DNA of 64,000 nt, from contig NC_085880.1 of the NCBI RefSeq assembly GCF_034702125.1, forward strand, positions 9,337,177 through 9,401,176, in the 5' to 3' direction. The notes under the pieces were generated by a model, which worked only from the letters and a program-made list of their open reading frames with translations, ran no database searches and was not told where the DNA came from. Each line of letters starts with the position of its first letter. The stretch's first letter is position 1. The translations under genes were made by a program, and so were the position numbers. Shown piece by piece: positions 11,319 to 24,562 of this stretch. Source of the stretch: Engraulis encrasicolus. Lineage: Eukaryota; Chordata; Actinopteri; Clupeiformes; Engraulidae.

Positions 11319-12175
11319 CTGGAATCAAACAGAGGAAAAGAAGCAAGACAACAAATTCGGTTTAATGTCATTTGGGTTCCTTTTTCAGATGAAAGACTGC
11401 AATGTCTGCCCCAAAATCACCCCCTCAGACAAAAGGAAATAAAATAAGGCCAGAGGGAATCTCTCTAAGTAGACTATACTGTAACTGGCAAAAATAGCGG
11501 ATACAGATTTCAGCCTTTGGTGTCATTGGAATGGAGCCCAACTGGAATGGGCTCTCATTGGACATGCCATGCTGGCAGACAATAGAGCTGACTGATTTGC
11601 TGTTATGAGGGAGAAGAAAGATTATAAACGAAAGGAAAATCACAAAGAAAACAATCTGGACAAGAGAAGTAGAACATAATAATAAAAATACCATGACCAG
11701 AGCCAAAAAAATGTATGATTGTATTATTATACAAAAAACAGCCTCAAACCATTGTGGATGAATGACCACCCCATGACTAACATCCCAAGAAGGACCAAGA
11801 GAGGAGAAGAGGGGGGTGGGGGTGCTATAGAAGGAATGCCTCCAAGCTCTTTTCTTGGTGGGTGCGAACGAACACCACGCCAGCCCAGCCCTTGGAACAG
11901 CTGTAGCGCTGTCTGTTTAACAAATTCACAATAACAAAGGGATAATGAACATGATTAATAAGGCTGCCTGCTAGACAACACGGTCTGGCGGGGGGAAAAG
12001 AGCGGAGAGAACAGGGAGGAGGGGACGGGAGAGAGAACCAGGGACGCTAAGATGGGCCAATGCTTGGTAAAACACTGCCTCCCTCTGGCCATGAAAGGAA
12101 CTGACACCTGGTGCCCAGCCTTGGCTATGCTGACAAGACTGACTGGCTGTTTCCAGCTAGCTAGTTAGTTCGGGG

Positions 12176-12390
12176 GGTCAGTTGTCCCAGGCCCAGGGAG
12201 AGAGGGGGCCCAATTTGGGTCCTCATATATGTATTGCCAAGGTGACAAAGGGGGGCAAAGGGGTCAGTTGTCCCGGGCCCAGGGAGAGAGGGGCCCCAAA
12301 ATTGGGTCCTCATTGCATTGTATGTATTGGATCGGGGGCCCTTTCGAATTACTTTGTCCAGGGCCAAAAGCTGTCAGCGGCCCAGAGCTG
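12176..12390. repeat. Tandem copies of a dispersed GTCCCRGGCCCAGGGAGAG repeat
   Basis: Two adjacent copies begin GTCAGTTGTCCC at 12178 and 12262. Related sequences occur at about 40755-40880 (same strand) and 42301-42400 (opposite strand). No coding potential is seen. Confidence 0.5.
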
Positions 12391-12589
12391 GTTAATGCAA
12401 TGGTGCCAGTGCTGGTGACAGGAGGTTGCATTCTCGTTTGCCCATGATGCCAAGGTGACTGCCTGTCAAGTATCCAATATCAGACAGACAGCAGGGGGTC
12501 ACTGCACAACGCACACAGACCAACCCGCCACTCCCCCTGCCCTGCGAGAGCCCACAAACAGTCATCTGCATTTCTGTCACCCTTAGACA

Positions 12590-12747
12590 CACACATGCAA
12601 ACACACACATGAACACACACACACACACACACATACACGCGCACACTCACACACTCACATGCACACATGCAAACACACACATGCACACACACACACACGC
12701 ACACACATGCACACAAACACACACACGCGCGCGCACACACACACACA
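12590..12747. repeat. (CA)n microsatellite, interrupted
   Basis: AC array with ATGCAC and GCGC variants. Confidence 0.95.
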
Positions 12748-12964
12748 ATAACACACAGCCACCACCACTGCCACCGCCGCGGCTGGAGAGTGGCCAAGAT
12801 TGCTTTCCATTACGTCGGCTCTGGGGCCATTAACTCTGGCTGGCATGTGCGAAAGAATTAATTTGCATCGGAGGAGGAAAATAATAAAAATTCATGGCGA
12901 TGGCGGAGGGAGGCACAGGAAGGTTCAATTTCATTTGGGACGGGTGGGACGGACAGGTGAGGGG

Positions 12965-12985
12965 AGAGAGAGGGGGGGAGAAAGA

Positions 12986-13046
<61 letters not shown>
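12965..13046. repeat. (AG)n microsatellite
   Basis: GA-rich run grading into imperfect GAAAGA sequence on the right. Confidence 0.95.
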
Positions 13047-13050
<4 letters not shown>

Positions 13051-14115
13051 GGGTGAATGAGGGGAAGATGGAGGGAAGAGCAGTGACAGGTAGAAAGAGA
13101 AAGAGGGAGACAGACATAGAGAGAGAGAACAAGAAAGAGAAAGTTACAGAGAAAGAGAGAAAAAGAGTGTATCATGGAAATAAAGATAATAGAAGCTGAG
13201 AGAGAAAGAGAGAAACAATAACAAAAAAGCTCTCAACAACTAACTCAATATTATTCCCATCAAAGCGTCAAGCAACCACTGCACTCATTCTGCTGCTGTA
13301 AGCTCAACTGTACGAGAAGAAAACTAATTTCTAAGACTGTGTCCTGAAAATATATCACTGTCACAAAGAGCTCTGTTTTCTGACAGGGATGGCTGCATTC
13401 TGCAAGTTCAGATGTGTGTGTTGTTATCCGTTTCCTCCTTTGCTTTACCCGCTTTGTAATCCTCTCAGCCTCAAACCGCACACGAACATGACACCTTAAA
13501 AAGTCTATTTCCCCAGAGAGCGTATGAAAGGCTCTCATCGAGTAAAGATGAGGAACATGAGATACGAGGTCCAATCCACAGCAGTCGATGGCAGCTTGCA
13601 TTGCTGAGGCTTTCGCAAAATCCCTTTTTGCTTTCCCGAAACAGAGAGGGAATGTATACTGTTTCTCCAGCATTCCATATTCTCGGAAAATCTCGCAAAC
13701 AAACACCTAGAACCGACACGTCAAGATACCCCAAACATCTCATTTTCACAGCGTGGGTATGTAGCGGATTGATAGTAAGATCAAATGTCTTACTATTACT
13801 GTCATACCAAGACTAAGTGCATAAGAAAAAAATCTGAAGAGAGGACAAGATTATTTCAATAGGATAATGATGGCGTGGATGCTTACATGAACCTCGACTA
13901 CATAATAGGAAGACGAAAAAGAATGAGGTTAGAAGACAAAAAATAGTGTGACAAAGTTCATTTCCAGTTCATACTCAGATTTGACAACGTATGTAGTAGC
14001 AGCAGAGAAACGTCATTGTCCCCTAAATACAGGTAAATTGGATAGGTAGCATAGCAAAACAAATACATTCTTTCATAGTAGGGCCAATCTCACCAAAAGA
14101 TTCAAGTCTGAGAGT

Positions 14116-14117
<2 letters not shown>

Positions 14118-14151
<34 letters not shown>
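14118..14151. repeat. (AG)n microsatellite
   Basis: Short pure GA dinucleotide array. Confidence 0.95.
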
Positions 14152-14154
<3 letters not shown>

Positions 14155-15263
14155 AGACCAAGGAAGGGTCTTGAAAGCTAGCCATTATTAACGCAGCCTC
14201 CCCTGAAGTAGAGAGGGGGGCTAGCAGCAGCAGCAGATGCTATCGCTACGCCCTGTCTAATGCGGCACCAGCCAGGGTATGGATTGGCTTTAAATGTCAG
14301 TCTTTGAGATGACTCTGAGATAACAGCAGAGCTGTGAGGTCCAAGGATAAAAAACATGGAGGGGGAGGGATAGCGAAGGAGAGAGGGAGAGAGGGAGGGA
14401 TGGAGGAAAGGAAGTGGGGAGCAGATTCAGATCATCTTTTCTTTTTCCTCTTTTCACATCTCTCCTTTTATTCTATCACAGACACAATTCAACACCATTC
14501 AGTTTCGGGCTGATATCGATCAGACGAGGCCTATATACTGGATGGCTGCCATTTTCTTACAAACACGTTGAGCAAAAGCCCCTCCAACACCCTTGCGCTA
14601 CATATGGTCGGCACCCATAACCCCGTTTATACTGCGGGCCATCAGCCCTGGAGTCAAAGGGGGACTTAAAGAGCCAGTTGGAAGTTGCACTTATTTCGCC
14701 TCTGCTACAGCCCAGTGCTACAGTTCCAGTTGCGTTTAGCCACCGTGTTCATAGCTCCTATGATACCTTGTGTGAAATAATTGCGTAACTTTGCTTAGTT
14801 ATGCCCTGGTTACAACTCTGTGTCAGCTGCCCCAGCATGTTTAATATAATAATTAATAATCATATTGTAAATATGTGGGAGCAAGGGCAATCGTACTTGA
14901 AAAAGGGCAGTGTCACCATGGCACTGCCACTGGCTTGAGGTCAAACACCACGTTTGGCTCACAGTACGAGCGTATATGTGTAACAAATAGTTGTATCAAT
15001 GTGTGTGGTTTGTGCAGCTTAGTGCTGCCCCCTGATGGGTATATTCAGGTGGTACAACACTCAGTCAGGGCCAACGGGTCCGCAACTATTTTTGGATAAT
15101 GAGAAAAACCTGTGCACTCCATACTTCAATCCAATACCACAATGCTGTGTCTAGAGCAAGCTCTGACCAATCCCAAACTCAACTCGTAATTCCCCCTATC
15201 ACACTGGTGTTAACAGAGTGCAGAGTGATGCAGGAGTTCATAGGAGGTTTAGTGACAAGCCTT

Positions 15264-15339
15264 ACGAGTGTGTGTGTGTGGGGGGGCAGAGGCATGTGCG
15301 TGTGGGTGTGTGTGTGTGTGTGTGCATGTGTGTGGGGGG

Positions 15340-15377
<38 letters not shown>

Positions 15378-15386
15378 ATGTGTGCA
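15264..15386. repeat. (TG)n microsatellite with poly-G interruptions
   Basis: TG array about 30-150 bp into disc1 intron 7, downstream of the exon 7 donor on the minus strand. Confidence 0.95.
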
Positions 15387-15417
15387 GTCCATATGGCATA
15401 TGTGGAGTGAGTCTCAC

Positions 15418-15545
15418 CTATGCAGCAGTGAGGGGGGAGAGAGGCAGATCCGTGTGCGGTGATGGGAGGTCAGCAGGTCCTCTAAGGAGCGCCCCATCTG
15501 GCGCAGGTGAGATGGGGTACAGCTACGCAACACTGGACCCTCCAC
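15418..15545 (-). CDS. disc1: disc1 coding exon 7
   Basis: Residues 557-598. The landmarks LRQMGRSLEDLL and PPSLLHR align with the mammalian DISC1 segment containing LGQLQEVSKALQDTL and ending EPPETIR. The acceptor is CTGCTGCAG and the donor is AG|GTGAGA. Phase is 0 in and 2 out, matching its neighbours. The sequence upstream of the acceptor is almost entirely a CTATT pentanucleotide microsatellite, which therefore supplies the polypyrimidine region. Confidence 0.85.
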
Positions 15546-15553
15546 CTGCAGCA

Positions 15554-15612
15554 GAATAGAATAGAATAGAATAGAATAGAATAGAATAGAATAGAATAGA
15601 ATAGAATAGAAT
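15554..15612. repeat. (AATAG)n microsatellite at the disc1 exon 7 acceptor
   Basis: About twelve AGAAT units start 9 bp from the exon. On the transcribed strand they read CTATT. Confidence 0.97.
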
Positions 15613-15749
15613 ACACAACAGTCAGAACCAGTTGAACTGTTTTGTGATATCTGATTGGATGACTGTCTTTGTCTTAGTACTCATAGCCGAATGACAGCCA
15701 GGGTGATATCTGTTAGCGATTCCCTTCCTACTAATTTCATATTGCTTAA

Positions 15750-15906
15750 ATATAATATAATATAATATAATATAATATAATATAATATAATATAATATAA
15801 TATAATATAATATAATATAATATAATATAACATAATATAATATAATATAATATAATATAATATAATATAATATAATATAATATAATATAATATAATATAA
15901 TATAAT
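15750..15906. repeat. (ATAAT)n microsatellite
   Basis: Roughly 155 bp of the pentamer TAATA with a single CATAA interruption. Confidence 0.98.
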
Positions 15907-16067
15907 GTGTACGCGCTTGTGTGCCCGTGTGTGTGTGAGTGAGTGTGTGTGTGTGTGCAGTGAGTGTGTCAGTGTCAGTGTGCGCCCATGTGAGTGTGTG
16001 TGCGTGTGTGTGTGCGTGCGCGCATGTGAGTGTGTGTGTGTGTGTTTGAACTCTGATGTGAGCTGAC

Positions 16068-16172
16068 CTCCTCCAGCTCCTGTAGCTGCTCCTCTCGTGC
16101 GATTCGCTCATCCAGCGCAGCACTACGCACCTCCAACTCAGCCAACCGCGCCCGCAACTCACTCACCTCACA
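16068..16172 (-). CDS. disc1: disc1 coding exon 6
   Basis: Residues 522-556. The charged coiled-coil segment containing SELRARLAELEVRSAAL and REEQLQELEE aligns with mammalian DISC1 IEALQARMFVLEAK and onward. The acceptor is CTCTCTCCAG and the donor GAG|GTCAGC. Phase is 0 at both ends. The upstream intron side is an AG array (CT on the transcribed strand), so the pyrimidine tract is repeat-derived. Confidence 0.87.
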
Positions 16173-16238
16173 CTGGAGAGAGAGACAGATGGGGAGAGAG
16201 AGAGTGAGAGAGTAATAGGGAGATAGAGAGAGAGAGAG

Positions 16239-16321
<83 letters not shown>

Positions 16322-16342
16322 TGGAGAGAGAGAGACATAGAG

Positions 16343-16411
<69 letters not shown>

Positions 16412-16430
16412 GATAGATAGATAGATAGAT
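16173..16430. repeat. (AG)n/(GATA)n microsatellite
   Basis: Several GA runs separated by GATAGATA blocks and CAGATGGAG spacers. The array abuts the exon 6 acceptor. Confidence 0.97.
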
Positions 16431-16571
16431 AGAGCTTCATCAAGTTGGCCATACTTAAAGGTCATACTTGTAAGAGAGACCACTGTTGTAATGCTATTAA
16501 CTGGAATTAGGGATGTATTCAAATCTAGAAAATGGAATAAAAAAGAGAAAGTTGTTTTTTGTTGCGCTCAC

Positions 16572-16671
16572 CTGAATTTGCTGTTTCTCTTGAACCAGAA
16601 GCTCTTTCCTATGCTGTGGACTTTCTGTGCTGCTCGAACTGTCCACACATCCAGCTGTCTCCACCGTGTCC
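16572..16671 (-). CDS. disc1: disc1 coding exon 5
   Basis: Residues 488-521. The segment ends HRKELLVQEKQQIQ, matching the mammalian DISC1 sequence RRDWLLQEKQQLQ. The preceding Ser-rich part is poorly conserved. The acceptor is CTCTTGAAG and the donor CAG|GTGAGC. Phase 2 in and 0 out fits exons 4 and 6. Confidence 0.87.
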
Positions 16672-16889
16672 CTTCAAGAGAGGAAGAAGAGTTCAAGATC
16701 AAATTTAAGTATATCATGAATTTTCTACAGTAAAGGCTAAGAGGCTTTTGGAGTTGTGCTTCTGCTGAAAACTGCACTATTCCCATTCATACTACTGAAA
16801 ATAACAACAAAATAATAAATCAGTGATAAATAAATCAGTGACCATCTCTTGCGTTTTACTGCTGGTTTGGGCTCAATTAGCCCCCACAA

Positions 16890-17247
16890 TAGCCTGGCTT
16901 TCTGCAGACCTGTGTAGCTCCACACATGTTTGCGAGCACTTGCAGATCTGGGAGAGCTGCACGATGGATTCGTCTTCAGAAGGCATGGCTTTACCTTGTT
17001 TGCCCTTGTCCACCAATATTTTCTTTCAAAACCATTCTCTGTTCATCTTTTAAACAATCAATATGTGGTAAAGTCTACGATGCAGTTGGCGCGCGACCCC
17101 TCGATGCAAGTCGCCATTGTTATCTGAAACAATCGCTTTTGACAAGATTCAGTACCATTTAATTCCCAAATGGCGTGCTGGTGACCAGGCCTGTGTGTGG
17201 AGCTCAAGCTGTGTGGAACTACACGGGTCTGGCAAGAGCCAGGCTAC
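16890..17247. mobile_element. MITE with AGCCTGGCTT termini
   Basis: The left end (TAGCCTGGCTTTCTGCAGACC) and the inverted right end (GGTCTGGCAAGAGCCAGGCTA) pair over more than 20 bp. The subterminal GTGTAGCTCCACA and TGTGGAACTACACG also pair. No clear target duplication is seen. It shares its ends with 10280-10384. Confidence 0.6.
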
Positions 17248-17406
17248 AGCCACAAAGGAAAAGTAGTATTCAAAATCAAAATGTACAATTCCAGAATAAT
17301 CAATACAGACAAAGAAGATCAATTGTATACTGGCCCCGAAACAGTAGTGGCTCTTCCGAAAACTCTACAGCTATGATTATAATGATTGCATAAGAAAGGA
17401 AAGCAC

Positions 17407-17696
<290 letters not shown>

Positions 17697-18227
17697 AATC
17701 CGGCAGCAGGTTCTCTCGTGTGCCATTCCAACAGTAGGGAGACAAGAGCAGGCCTCCACCTGGCTTCCTTCCTGTGCTGAGGCCTATTTTCAGACTCTAG
17801 CTCACATTATTATCACCCCCGCAACAAGTCACAGGCACCGCGCGAACAAAACGCCGGAGCTCTACTCTAGATTATAGTATCAAGCTGAATACGTTTTACG
17901 GGTCTTTCTTGTAAGTCCAACTTTTGTGGTATTTCTGTGCAGTAACAGAGATGTGGCATTTACCGTGCAATAACATTGCTTAGACAAAATGCAACTGGAA
18001 TATCTGGTAATAAATTAACTTATAATTGGCGCAGAGCCTATGTTATAAACTTACTGTCACCAAAATTTTAACGACCAAGTCTTACTCTGTTAGTTAAACA
18101 AAGAAATATGATGTCAAATATATAGATAGTGCTTCCTATTCTGATATGTGGTATCATCATGAGGAGGAGGACACGTGTCAATACAGCAAAAAAATGATTT
18201 AAAAAAAATACATAGCTCATGACTGAC

Positions 18228-18381
18228 CGTGGTTCCGTGTTTGTCCTGCGGAGGGCGCTGGTGACGGCGGTGCTGAGGCGGTGCAGGAGGCCGCAGACGG
18301 CCGGGTGTCTGGAGGGGAGGCCAGGCTGCAGGGAGGCCCTCTCTCTCCTCAGCTCCTCCAGCTTCTTACCAAAGCGCTCCG
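18228..18381 (-). CDS. disc1: disc1 coding exon 4
   Basis: Residues 437-487, including KKLEELRRERASLQPGLPSR and the run ending TSALRR. This aligns with the mammalian DISC1 segment RLEDLEQEKISLHFQLPSR and onward through AALRR. The match is one of the strongest in the gene. The acceptor is GTCCTTAG and the donor CG|GTCAGT. Phase 1 in and 2 out. Confidence 0.92.
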
Positions 18382-18426
18382 CTAAGGACCACACACAGAC
18401 AGTACCGACATGATTAGATGGCACAC

Positions 18427-18660
18427 ACGAACCACTCACACACACACGCACGCACACGCAAACACACACACCACACCCATGCTTACATCATACAAACACA
18501 CACACAGACGCACACACACCCGAGCTTCTATCAAATTGCTCTGCTGCGGATCACACACGTTTACACATGCTACATGTTCGCATCACGCACACACACACAC
18601 ACACATTACACAGTTTATATCACAGACACACACACACAGACACACACAGACACACACACC
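18427..18660. repeat. Degenerate (CA)n with two related blocks
   Basis: CACA-rich sequence in which CCCATGCTTACATCATACA occurs twice (about 18476 and 18663). Confidence 0.85.
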
Positions 18661-18934
18661 CCACCCATGCTTACATCATACACAAACACTGCACATGTTC
18701 ACATCATGCACACTGCATATATGTACATGTAGTGTACATGTAGATGTTTATATTACACAAGACACTCAGATCTTTACATGTTCATACTAGTGATACTGTT
18801 TTTCATATCTGCTTTTACAAAATACTTTCCCCATTAATCACTCCTATTGCTTCTGGGTTGCACCATTCACTTCAGAAAATGGTCTTTCTTTCACGGGTAA
18901 AGAGTTGTGGAAATACTCTTTGAGTATCAGACGC

Positions 18935-18954
18935 ACGCACACTCACGTACACGC

Positions 18955-19033
<79 letters not shown>

Positions 19034-19050
19034 GACAAGCACACTAAAGT

Positions 19051-19082
<32 letters not shown>

Positions 19083-19086
19083 CCCA

Positions 19087-19167
<81 letters not shown>

Positions 19168-19169
19168 GT

Positions 19170-19212
<43 letters not shown>
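18935..19212. repeat. (CA)n microsatellite with repeated CACTAAAGTCA spacers
   Basis: CA array interrupted at about 19041 and 19162 by the same CACTAAAGTCA unit, indicating internal duplication of array plus spacer. Confidence 0.95.
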
Positions 19213-19214
<2 letters not shown>

Positions 19215-20444
19215 TTCTGTGCCAAACAAACTCATTCCTCCTCTTCTAAAACTGGACTACTCTACACGAGAGGTTGTTAATCGGCAGTCAGAAACCCAAT
19301 TACTGTGTTGGGCTCTGCTGTGTATCAGCAGCACTTGGTACTGACTGCAGGGCTTGCAAGGATCACATGCACATGGGACTACTAGCCCACGTCAGGATTA
19401 AAAGGCACAACAATTAACACTCTCTGAAGAAGACCACCAAAATGAATAGTGGTGCATCTAAGACAGACATGTTTGGACAAAAAGCCCAATTCCCAGCCAG
19501 CTTCTCAGGTCTGTAGATTGTGCATAATGTCTATGATTAAAGAACATTCTGTAGGTAATGCTGTGCCTGATAAAAGGTGACATGACATCGTCAAATGGCC
19601 AGATAGGCAATAAGTTAATACCACTACGTAGACACAAAACAAAACTCAGCAGCACTATGAAAGGAAGAGAAATAGGCAGACATAGTACTATAAAAAGAAG
19701 ATGAAAGGCAATACAAATCTGTTTATGCTTCTACTTTTGTGGAGCACATTGATCTGCCTTTTGCAATGGAATGCGCTATACAGTACAAATAAACTAACCC
19801 TGCCAAAAACTCTGATACTTCTAGAATTTGATAGAACAATCTAATACTTCATTGATTTCATTCATTGGACTTGAACAAGAGGGGGTTAGATGATTTAGTG
19901 GCATGTGGCACATGCTAATCCAAGTGTGGTCACATGGCGGTATTCTTGGTTATGGTAGGCTACTACGGTCATGTTTGTAAATTTGTTGAACTGCGCATAC
20001 CAAAACTAATTTCTAAACCTAACCTGCCAGTGAATAATGTGTGTGTCCACCAACCTATAAACATGTTGAACTGATCCTAGAGCAAAATCCCCTCCTAACC
20101 CTAACCTGCCAGTGAATAATGTGTGTCCACCAACTGATAACATATCCTTCCTTTGGCATGCCACTTTCGCATGCCACACGCCACGAAAAATGATCTATCC
20201 CCTACTGACTTGAGCCCATGCACTATAGTGTTGATTCATGTCAGCCCATGCTGTAAGCGTTGCACATTTGTGACTTTCCAGAAGAAAACAAGCCACAAGC
20301 AGGCCAGGCAAAACCGAGAAAATCATCATTTTTTCTTTCGTGATTTTTGCAGGATCTGGTTGATCAAGTTGAGGTCTTGAAGACACTACTCAATGCTTCA
20401 GAAAACAGAATAAGTTTGTCCAAAAGCATACATTTTGTCTGTAG

Positions 20445-20611
20445 CCCCTTAATGCGCACCGTACCTCCAGAGGCACCCTGTAAGAGTCATTGAAATGTAA
20501 CTACCATAGGACTACAATACTATGACATAACACAGGGCCTTTAGTAATGCACCACGACTTGGTCATTACCAGAGTGGTAACAACAAATGTATAAAGCCGC
20601 GTCTTAAGGGG
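20445..20611 (+). mobile_element. TTAA-type MITE, single arm
   Basis: It runs from CCCCTTAATGCGCACC to CGCGTCTTAAGGGG and is followed by TTAA (20612-20615). It matches the arms of 28575-29009. Confidence 0.6.
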
Positions 20612-20991
20612 TTAAAAGGTCTAGCTTCGTGTTTTTTTCTATGGACAAGAGAAGAGACAGTTTCAGAGCTCTCTCTTTTCTACTTCAAATTTATTTCAAT
20701 TCAAATTTATTCAAGAAATTTAACACATTCAAATGGCCACTATTTCATCAGATGCCATCAAATGTAAGGTACCGGTACAATACGTAAGGTATCACTGTAA
20801 AGCTTATAATCTGCCCTATCAGCATCTATTATTAGCTCAACATGCCCCCGGACCTACTTGCAGCCTGTTGTCTTCTGGCTAGTCACATTTGACATTGCAA
20901 TATATATGCCACTTCCGTTACAATTTGCTGAACGACTGAAATTATTTTGAAAACTTAATTATAGGCGTTTCAAGAACTCGTTAGTGTGGTT

Positions 20992-22529
20992 GGTAACACT
21001 TTATTTTAGGGATACATCTATTAGCACTAATACATACAATATTAATGCCTGTGTAAGTAACGTGTAAGGCATGTACTAAGCAAAATAAGACAGTTGTTAA
21101 GCATGTATTCACAAATGTCTTGTTCATGCCCAATTAGGGATTTATTACTAATATAACCTTAGTAAGGACCAGTAAGCCTATATTTCTATTTATTAGTAAG
21201 TAGTAAGTGGCAGAATTCAATGTGTATAAGCTCCCGACACACTGTGTGAACAAACCCTGAACAGTGTGAAAACAGATGCGGAATAAGGGTCCCTATTCTA
21301 AAGTGATGCATTGGTCAGCCCAGATGGCTCAGGGCCTCCGCACTACCAAAGTCCCCCTCATTACCTAGGGCCCCCACAACCTAGCCCCCCCCCCCATCCA
21401 CAAAGTGTAAGGGTATATTAAATAATTACTACATACTCAGATGAGTCCTCTAGTTTCCTCTTTTTCACAACTACATAAAGAAGGTAACAGGAGCCGTTAT
21501 ATAGCAAGGATTGAACATACACTTGTCGATGGCGGTGGGTTGGTGAGACGTAATTTTTTTCTTGTACCACTGAGTTTAAATTGTAAAAACCCCAAAAATA
21601 AATGCAGAACATTAGAATAATAGTTTTGAAGCAAAACTAATCTATTCTTTTGTGATAATTAAGTTAATGTTTGAGAACATTAGCTTCAAGAAGTGCAGTG
21701 CATGATGGGTACGCAATCTAGGCCAACAGACAACCTACCCAGCTCTGAGCCTATGTCCTTAGCTCCTCCCCTCACTCGTGAAATTTACATGCTATCCAAA
21801 CAATTTGCCATGAATGTAACAACAAAAATATTATCATTGCATCATTGGCCATTCATTGCATTTCTGACTAAGGACGTATCCATCATGCATTGCTCCTCTT
21901 GGAGCTTAGTTTCTCAAACATTAATTTATTTATCACAAAGGAATAGCTTGACATCTCACCACCCACCGTCATTGAGAAGTTTACGTCCAATCCTTGCTAT
22001 ACAGTGCTTCCAATTACTTTATAATATATTAAATAGAATAAGTGAGATCAATGTACCTAATGAGACTAATGCAGATTCAGGAAAGTTCTTACACTTTGCT
22101 TCCCGGGGGCGGGGTGTGGGTAGAGTGGGGGCCCATGGTAGTGTGGGGGCCCTAGGTAGTGTGGGGGCCCTAGGTAGTGCGGGGGCCCTAAGCCATCTGG
22201 GCTGAGCAATGCATCACTTTAGAATAGGGACCCTTATTCCACATCTGTTTTCACACTGTTCAGGGTTTGTTCACACAATGTACCAGGAGCTTATACACAT
22301 TGTATTCTGGCCCTTACTGCTTACTCATAAATAGAAATCTAGGTCTACTAGGTCCTTACTAAGGTTATATTGGTAATAAATCCCTAATTGGGCATGAACA
22401 AGACATTTGTGAATACATGCTTAACAACTGTCTTATTTTGCTTAGTACATGCCTTACAAGTTACTTACACAGGCATTAATATTGTATGTATTAGTGCTAA
22501 AAGATGTATCCCTAAAATAAAGTGTTACC
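20992..22529. mobile_element. Non-coding DNA transposon with long TIRs and 8 bp duplication
   Basis: The element starts GGTAACACTTTATTTTAGGG and ends with its inverse. It is flanked by exact GTGTGGTT copies at 20984-20991 and 22530-22537. The inverted arms extend inward for over 400 bp and include GGGCCC-rich blocks near 21370 and 22160. More inverted pairing continues toward the centre. Frames such as 21693-22205 span TIR sequence and show no transposase motif. An 8 bp duplication fits hAT-type or P-type transposition; I cannot assign the superfamily. Confidence 0.85.
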
Positions 22530-23459
22530 GTGTGGTTTTGGTTTGCATACACTCAATGGCGATCATATCTGCTTCTGTAGAGGCTATGGGGTGAACTTAA
22601 CCCAAGCATGAGCTACATGTGCACTGAGGAACCAGTTCCTGTTCTTAAATATTTAAATACATATTACATACAGCTGCACACAGCCAAACACAATGTTACT
22701 ATATGACACTATAAACACACTTGCACATTCAGTGGTTAGCCAGAATGCATGGAATGGCACTGAGAGGTAAGGTATATGTTTTCATTAGCCTACATATCAA
22801 AAAAAAAAATCTCATTTTGTGATCTCACACGACCAACATTTTGAGAGCGCAGAAGGTTGGACTGCAAAAAAAGGAAAAACAAAGCAGTCCTGACCTACTT
22901 ATTACCTTTAGTGAGAGGGGGAAAAAACTCCAGCAATTTATCAGAGTCACGAGAGATCAGCCCATTTAAAAATGATGACTCCCGTCATCTGATTGAGCCC
23001 AAACCTGAAATGTGGGTCAAGAACGTGACCTGGTTTCATTAAAGGAAGCCACTCACTGACATGTTGGCATACTTCTGAAATGTGCTGAGACTCAATCAAG
23101 GTATCCAATACCTGACAAATTAGATAGCGAGCTAGAGGAATGTTTATTTGATATTTGTCAAGAGATTTTAATGATGCATCATAACAGACCATCTTTTCAG
23201 CCAATATGCATGCAGCTGGTCAAGTAAGTTAGTGTCCAAAATACGTGTCAAATTCTGAGACAGTTCTGTGTCATCTGAACCTGCTGACACGTTTCCCATG
23301 TGCAATTTTTTTTTGCATAGATTTCAAAGACCTCAATATAGTTTGAAGTTTCTGACTACCTCCAGAGATTCTAGAGATTGTGACTTCCACGCATTCTGAC
23401 TTCAGGAAGCTAATTAAGACCTTCTGTATATGCATGTGACTGTGTCTACAAATAAGAGA

Positions 23460-23471
23460 GTGTGAGTAAGT

Positions 23472-23511
<40 letters not shown>

Positions 23512-23680
23512 GCGTGTGCGTGTGCGTGTGCGTGTGCGTCCGTGCGCGTGTGCGTATGCGTGTGCGTGGACATGCGTGCGTATGTGTGTATGTGTGTGCC
23601 TATCTGTCTGTCTGTCTGCCTGTCTGTCTGTCTGTCTGTCTGTGCATGTGTGTGCATGCGTGTGTGTGTGTACACATGCA
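23460..23680. repeat. (TG)n/(CTGT)n microsatellite
   Basis: TG, GCGTGT and CTGT blocks in sequence. Confidence 0.95.
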
Positions 23681-23835
23681 GGTCTGTATTTAAACAGGGG
23701 CCTTTAAGAGAGGTCACATTCCAAACTCTGAGCCTAATATGACCCAGGCATCTGCATGACATGAGGTCTCCAATAGAGAAATGCACAGAGCACAACTCTG
23801 GGATTTTAACATGCTCTTCACGTGATAGTGGCCCA

Positions 23836-23998
<163 letters not shown>

Positions 23999-24223
23999 TT
24001 AGTGTAGATAAAGTGTGGTAGTCTTCTGTTCATAAGACGACAAAACATCTATAAATAAATGATGCGTCATAACCGTGCATAATTTCAGCCTGTCTACACT
24101 ATCCTTTTCGACCTACACACCACTACGGCACTTCAGTGTCAAAACCCACCCCAAGGATGCACTACTACTACACATCTGCAGTTGTTTTTGCTTACGGCTT
24201 TCCTTTAGCCAAAACCACCACTG

Positions 24224-24562
<339 letters not shown>

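Larger units (their letters stand above)
11319..15417 (-). other. disc1 intron 7
   Basis: About 4.1 kb containing a tandem pair of roughly 85 bp repeats (12176-12345) related to sequences near 40760 and 42320. It also has a CA/GCAC array, (AG)n arrays and a TG array before exon 7. I see no coding sequence. Confidence 0.7.

Noticed and set aside
21693..22205. 170-codon plus-strand frame
   Set aside because: It lies inside the long-TIR transposon, runs into the inverted arm and shows no protein motif.
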